A DNA stretch of 46,987 bases, taken from NCBI GenBank assembly GCA_903911135.1, contig CAIWCG010000279.1, positions 1 through 46,987 on the forward strand, in the 5' to 3' direction. The stretch is from an uncultured Bacteroidota bacterium (GTDB lineage: Bacteria; Bacteroidota; Bacteroidia; AKYH767-A; JABDAW01). Below, in pieces: positions 43,317-46,987 of the stretch. The position numbers and the translations under genes are program-made. A model generated the notes under the pieces. That model saw nothing but the letters and a program-made list of their open reading frames with translations. It did not search any database and had not been told where the DNA came from. The first letter of the stretch is position 1, and each line of letters opens with the position of its first letter.

Positions 43317-46220
43317 ATGAGGACAATGACCTGCCAAACACGTTTTACCGCCCGCTTAGCCAAAATTATTTTGGTGCTGATGGCGGTATTTTCTTCGTTT
43401 CAGGCATTGGCTCAAGGCCCCATGATGTGGGGCATGACGCAGACTGGAGGCGCCTACAACAAAGGAGTTATCTTCAAACAGAATTTTGATGGTTCGGGCT
43501 TTCAGGTGCTGATCAATTTTACCGCTACCACCGGATATGCCCCCATGGGCACCTTGCTGCAGTCGTATTCGAACGGGAAACTTTACGGAATGACTTCGAA
43601 CGGAGGAGCGAACAACTTGGGAACCATCTTCTGTTTCAATCCATCGAACAACGACTTTGTGGTGCTAATGGATTTCAATAACACCAACGGAGCCACGCCC
43701 ACAGGAAACATGATGGAAGCCACCAACGGCATCATTTATGGCATGACGCAATTGGGCGGAACGAATAACGATGGGGTGCTGTTCAGCCTAGACCCGGTGA
43801 CGAATGCCTATACCGTGCTGGCGAATTTCGATGGCACCCATGGCAAAAACCCGATGGGAAGCCTGATGCAGGCAAGCAATGGAAAACTTTATGGCATGAC
43901 CAACCAGGGAGGCAATGGGCAGGGAACGATTTTTTGTTACGACATCGTGGCCAATGCGCTTACCGATATCTTTAATTTTTCAGGAAGCAATGGGTCGAGC
44001 CCATACGGCAGCCTGATACAGGCCACCGACGGCAAACTCTATGGCATGACGAACATAGGCGGAACGGGCAATGTCGGAGTTATTTTCAAAATAGGCCCAA
44101 CTACCAATGCCTACAACGTTGTTTGGAACTTCAATACCTTCACCCAGCATTATCCTTTTGGCACCCTCAAGCAGGCCACAAATGGTTTGCTTTATGGACT
44201 TACGAGTGGAGGTGGCGCCTTATCGGGCAATATCTTCTCCTTTGACATTTCAACGAACGTCTTGGCTTCGCTGATTACCTTCGGAAACAATGAAGACCCG
44301 CATGGCAGTTTGATGCAGGCAGGAAATGGAAAGATGTATTTCATGACCTATGGTGGAGGAGCAAACAGCCAAGGCAAAGTGATGCAGTTCGACCCGGGAA
44401 ACAACACCATCTATGTGCTTCACGACTTCGATGGAACTACCGGCTTGAACCCTATTGGCGACATGACGCTTGGCAGATGTGCAGTGGCGTTTTTTCATTC
44501 CATATTGGGCAATACTTGCCAAGCGATGAACTCCACCTTCATCAATACCAGCATCTATGCAGGCAGTTATCGCTGGTACTTCGGCGATGGAGGAGTAGAT
44601 TCGGTTGCCAATCCAAACCACCAATATGCTGATACGGGTTTGTATTCAGTCAAGCTGGTGACTTATAATCTTGAAGGTTGCAATGACTCAACCACCAAAG
44701 TATATCATGTAGTGGAGAACCCGCCAGTGGCTGCATTGACTGGAAACATCACTACTGGTTGCCCGATACTTACGGTTACTTTCAATAACACTTCGGCTTA
44801 TTCAACCAATTACAAGATATTCTTTGGCGATGGTTATACTTCTACCTATACCAATCCCATTCATAACTATACTCAAACTGCCACCTATGATGTTAGGCTT
44901 GTAGCTTATGATACCATCCATGGCTGTATGGATACTTTGGCATTATTGAACTATATCACCGTTTTGCCTACCCCACCGGTAACTGCGGCATTCAGTTTGG
45001 ACAATCATCATGGCTGCGGACCGCTTACCATCAACTTCACCAATGGCAGTGCGTTGGCAGATTCCTATAAATGGTATTTTGGCGATGGCGATTCATCCAC
45101 AGTAGCAAATCCTATCCACACCTACTATGGTGGAGATTCGGTTTTCATCAAATTAATAGCCTACAGTCACGATATCAATTACCAATGCGTGGGCAGCAGC
45201 ATAGCCATCGATACCATTGTGGTTCATGCCACACCTACACTTTCTTTTTTCGTTGATTCGAGCCAAGGATGCCTGCCGCTTCCAGTTCATTTCACCAATA
45301 CTTCCACCAATGCCATCTCCTATCTTTGGGATTTTGGAGATGGTGGAAACGATACCGCTACCAATCCAGTTCATTTATATACCACTTCTGGACACTTCAC
45401 AATTTCTTTGATAGGATATGGAGCTGGTGGATGCAATGATACGGTTCGTTATCAAAACTATATTTCCACACAAGTGCGACCTGTTGTCAATGCCGCCTTT
45501 GCCGCCAATCCCAATTCCGGCTGTCCTCCACTTACTGTAAGTTTCGTCAATAACAGTTTAGGAGCCGGTTTTTATCAGTGGCGGTTTGGTGATGGCGGTT
45601 CCAATTCCATTGACAATCCCAGCCATTCCTACCTTCATGCAGGAAACTATTCCGTCACCTTGATTGCCTACAATTATGCCTATTGCGGATTGATAATCGA
45701 TACCACCACCATCAACAATTTCATTCATGTCTTGACTCCACCTAATCCCATCATCATCTTATCTTCCGACACCTTGATTTCAAATTATGTCCACCGAAAC
45801 CAATGGTACAACAATTCGGTCCTCATGCCAAACGATACCAATCAAAAGCTCCTGCCACCTGCTACTGCCTGCTATTATACCATGGTAACTGACAGCAACG
45901 GATGTGTTGCCAATTCAAATACCATCTGCTTTAATTATGCAGGCATCAATGAGTTGACCAATAGCACTGCAAACAACCTCACCATCTATCCAAATCCTTT
46001 TACAGACGAAGCCCTGCTGACCATAAACCCTTTAATCACCAATTCGAACTTAACCCTCATCATCTATTCTATCACCGGACAAACTATAAAGGAAATTCCT
46101 CTTGGAAACAAAACCGAACAGGTCTTGAAAAAAGATGGTTTGCCGGCAGGAATGTATTTTTATAAACTCCTACAAAACACTCATGAAACGATTGCTGCCG
46201 GCAAGCTCATCATCGAGTGA
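43317..46220 (+). CDS. large GloVer/PKD T9SS-secreted protein
   Basis: 967 residues. Signal peptide at about 1-32 (ILVLMAVFSSFQALAQ). Residues 33-385 hold about eight GloVer repeats (MQASNGKLYGMTNQGG pattern). Then five PKD domains in a row, each with a (Y/F)FGDG or DFGDG strand and NPxHxY turn, at about 415, 495, 585, 670 and 755. A type A tail follows (IYPNPFTDEALLTI ... AGKLIIE). The GloVer part is paralogous to the protein at 40530-41930, but PKD domains are added. Predicted T9SS export and surface role, ligand unknown. GC content is visibly higher than in the neighbouring GloVer gene. Confidence 0.9.
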   Translation: MRTMTCQTRFTARLAKIILVLMAVFSSFQALAQGPMMWGMTQTGGAYNKGVIFKQNFDGSGFQVLINFTATTGYAPMGTLLQSYSNGKLYGMTSNGGANNLGTIFCFNPSNNDFVVLMDFNNTNGATPTGNMMEATNGIIYGMTQLGGTNNDGVLFSLDPVTNAYTVLANFDGTHGKNPMGSLMQASNGKLYGMTNQGGNGQGTIFCYDIVANALTDIFNFSGSNGSSPYGSLIQATDGKLYGMTNIGGTGNVGVIFKIGPTTNAYNVVWNFNTFTQHYPFGTLKQATNGLLYGLTSGGGALSGNIFSFDISTNVLASLITFGNNEDPHGSLMQAGNGKMYFMTYGGGANSQGKVMQFDPGNNTIYVLHDFDGTTGLNPIGDMTLGRCAVAFFHSILGNTCQAMNSTFINTSIYAGSYRWYFGDGGVDSVANPNHQYADTGLYSVKLVTYNLEGCNDSTTKVYHVVENPPVAALTGNITTGCPILTVTFNNTSAYSTNYKIFFGDGYTSTYTNPIHNYTQTATYDVRLVAYDTIHGCMDTLALLNYITVLPTPPVTAAFSLDNHHGCGPLTINFTNGSALADSYKWYFGDGDSSTVANPIHTYYGGDSVFIKLIAYSHDINYQCVGSSIAIDTIVVHATPTLSFFVDSSQGCLPLPVHFTNTSTNAISYLWDFGDGGNDTATNPVHLYTTSGHFTISLIGYGAGGCNDTVRYQNYISTQVRPVVNAAFAANPNSGCPPLTVSFVNNSLGAGFYQWRFGDGGSNSIDNPSHSYLHAGNYSVTLIAYNYAYCGLIIDTTTINNFIHVLTPPNPIIILSSDTLISNYVHRNQWYNNSVLMPNDTNQKLLPPATACYYTMVTDSNGCVANSNTICFNYAGINELTNSTANNLTIYPNPFTDEALLTINPLITNSNLTLIIYSITGQTIKEIPLGNKTEQVLKKDGLPAGMYFYKLLQNTHETIAAGKLIIE

Positions 46221-46238
46221 TAAAACTCCAATAAAAAA

Positions 46239-46844
46239 ATGAAAACCAAAGCCGTAATTATCCTCTTGGGAATGATATTAAGTTTAAATGTCCAAGCACA
46301 GAATTGGGACATCAACCTGCTCAACAAACTTAATTCACCTCCCAATCCCGAAGCCGACAAAACTTGGCAATTCATCACCAACACGGCCACACCACTCAAT
46401 ATAGCCGCACCCATAACCATGTTTCTCGTAGGCTATGCCAGCCACAACGAAGACCTCAAGATGAAATCCTACGAATCCATTGCCGCAGCCATATTAAATG
46501 CCGGAGTTACCACTGCCATCAAGCTCACTGTCAAACGTGAACGCCCGTTTAATGCATATCCCGGCCTCCTCTACAAAAAGACCGATGGCGGCAGTTACTC
46601 CTTCCCCTCCGGACACACCTCCGCAGCCTTCAATACCGCCACTTCTCTTTCCCTTGCCTTCCCAAAATGGTATGTCATCGCCCCTGCCTATGCCTATGCC
46701 AGCGCAGTGGCCTACTCCCGAATGTATCTCGGCGTACATTATCCAAGCGACGAAATCGGAGGCATACTCATCGGGGCAGGCTCCTCCTTAGTCTGTTTCC
46801 AGGCACATAAGCTATTCGAAAAAGTCCTCCATCCACAAAAATAA
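46239..46844 (+). CDS. PAP2-family phosphatase
   Basis: 201 residues with signal sequence (about 1-21) and a few hydrophobic helices. The three-part acid phosphatase signature is complete: KLTVKRERP (KxxxxxxRP), SFPSGHTS (PSGH) and SRMYLGVHYPSD (SRxxxxxHxxxD). It should dephosphorylate a lipid or isoprenoid diphosphate at the periplasmic side, such as undecaprenyl diphosphate or a phosphatidic-acid-like lipid. It starts 18 bp after the GloVer/PKD gene and may be cotranscribed. Confidence 0.92.
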   Translation: MKTKAVIILLGMILSLNVQAQNWDINLLNKLNSPPNPEADKTWQFITNTATPLNIAAPITMFLVGYASHNEDLKMKSYESIAAAILNAGVTTAIKLTVKRERPFNAYPGLLYKKTDGGSYSFPSGHTSAAFNTATSLSLAFPKWYVIAPAYAYASAVAYSRMYLGVHYPSDEIGGILIGAGSSLVCFQAHKLFEKVLHPQK

Positions 46845-46878
46845 GTCAGGCATTTCTCCCCAAAACCTCCTCCTCCAT

Positions 46879-46987
46879 TTATAATTCATAATTCCTAATT
46901 TATAATTCTCCTTTGGGGGCGCCCCCTTTTAGCTGCCAAGGGAAAAAAGGCAGCTAAAAGAGGTCGGGGTGTTGCGTGGGTTCGCTA
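46879..46987. repeat. AT-rich motif and GC-rich structured element (runs off the window)
   Basis: ATAATTCATAATTCCTAATTTATAA-type repeats lead into GGGGGCGCCCCC and a perfect 11-bp hairpin TTTTAGCTGCC/GGCAGCTAAAA at 46927-46959. The GGGGGCGCCC edge next to the AATTATGAAT motif matches the element at 21990-22104 in the opposite orientation. The right edge is outside the window. Confidence 0.5.

Overview
The window reads as chromosome of a Bacteroidota bacterium (Chitinophagales/Sphingobacteriales-like). Evidence: three intact secreted proteins with type IX secretion (T9SS) C-terminal tails plus two orphan tails, a short RpoD-type sigma factor without region 1.1, several -7 boxes of the Bacteroidota form TAnnTTTG, and GloVer, SprB and PKD repeats. 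No rRNA or tRNA gene was recognised.

Layout. 1-210: possible insertion-sequence end. 274-3315 (-): CHASE3/PAS histidine kinase and two response regulators. 3352-4629 (-): GT39-like membrane glycosyltransferase. 4.8-5.9 kb: repeats and an orphan T9SS tail. 5931-7682 (+): kelch/SprB/PKD secreted protein, then a second orphan tail. 8057-16212 (-): tight eight-gene surface-polysaccharide operon in which a CDP-6-deoxyhexose is made (rfbF, rfbG, 3,5-epimerase), probably C-methylated and reduced, then used by a GT2 transferase, with an MBOAT acyltransferase and an SGNH-like partner. 16307-19702 (+): divergent flippase and a UbiD-family decarboxylase. 19784-21327 (-): ribF and a leucine-rich-repeat protein. 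22238-26095 (+): amino acid permease, lipoprotein and serine hydrolase. 26675-28422 (+): small lipoprotein and a saccharopine-dehydrogenase-like enzyme. 28996-30599 (-): rpe and the sigma factor. 30766-32250 (+): second permease. 32939-36421 (-): large PNGase F-related T9SS protein. 36.7-38.0 kb: tyrosine-recombinase remnant and a protein with a 14-residue tandem repeat. 38069-40463: mnmE (-) and sucD (+). 40530-46220: two GloVer secreted proteins flanking an unrecognised gene. 46239-46844: PAP2 phosphatase.

The most unusual signal is in the intergenic regions. Six gaps hold tandem arrays whose units have unrelated sequences but the same 21-bp period, which is seven codons and about two turns of B-DNA. 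A seventh array, of 42 bp (2 x 21), lies in frame inside the gene at 36995-38020. Three of the arrays lie next to copies of a ~145-bp dispersed element (five copies, with an internal hairpin). At 32369-32864 an array is enclosed by two inverted copies of that element. In four of the arrays the unit carries a small palindrome. I read this as one family of loci made by a common process. Mechanism and function are unknown.
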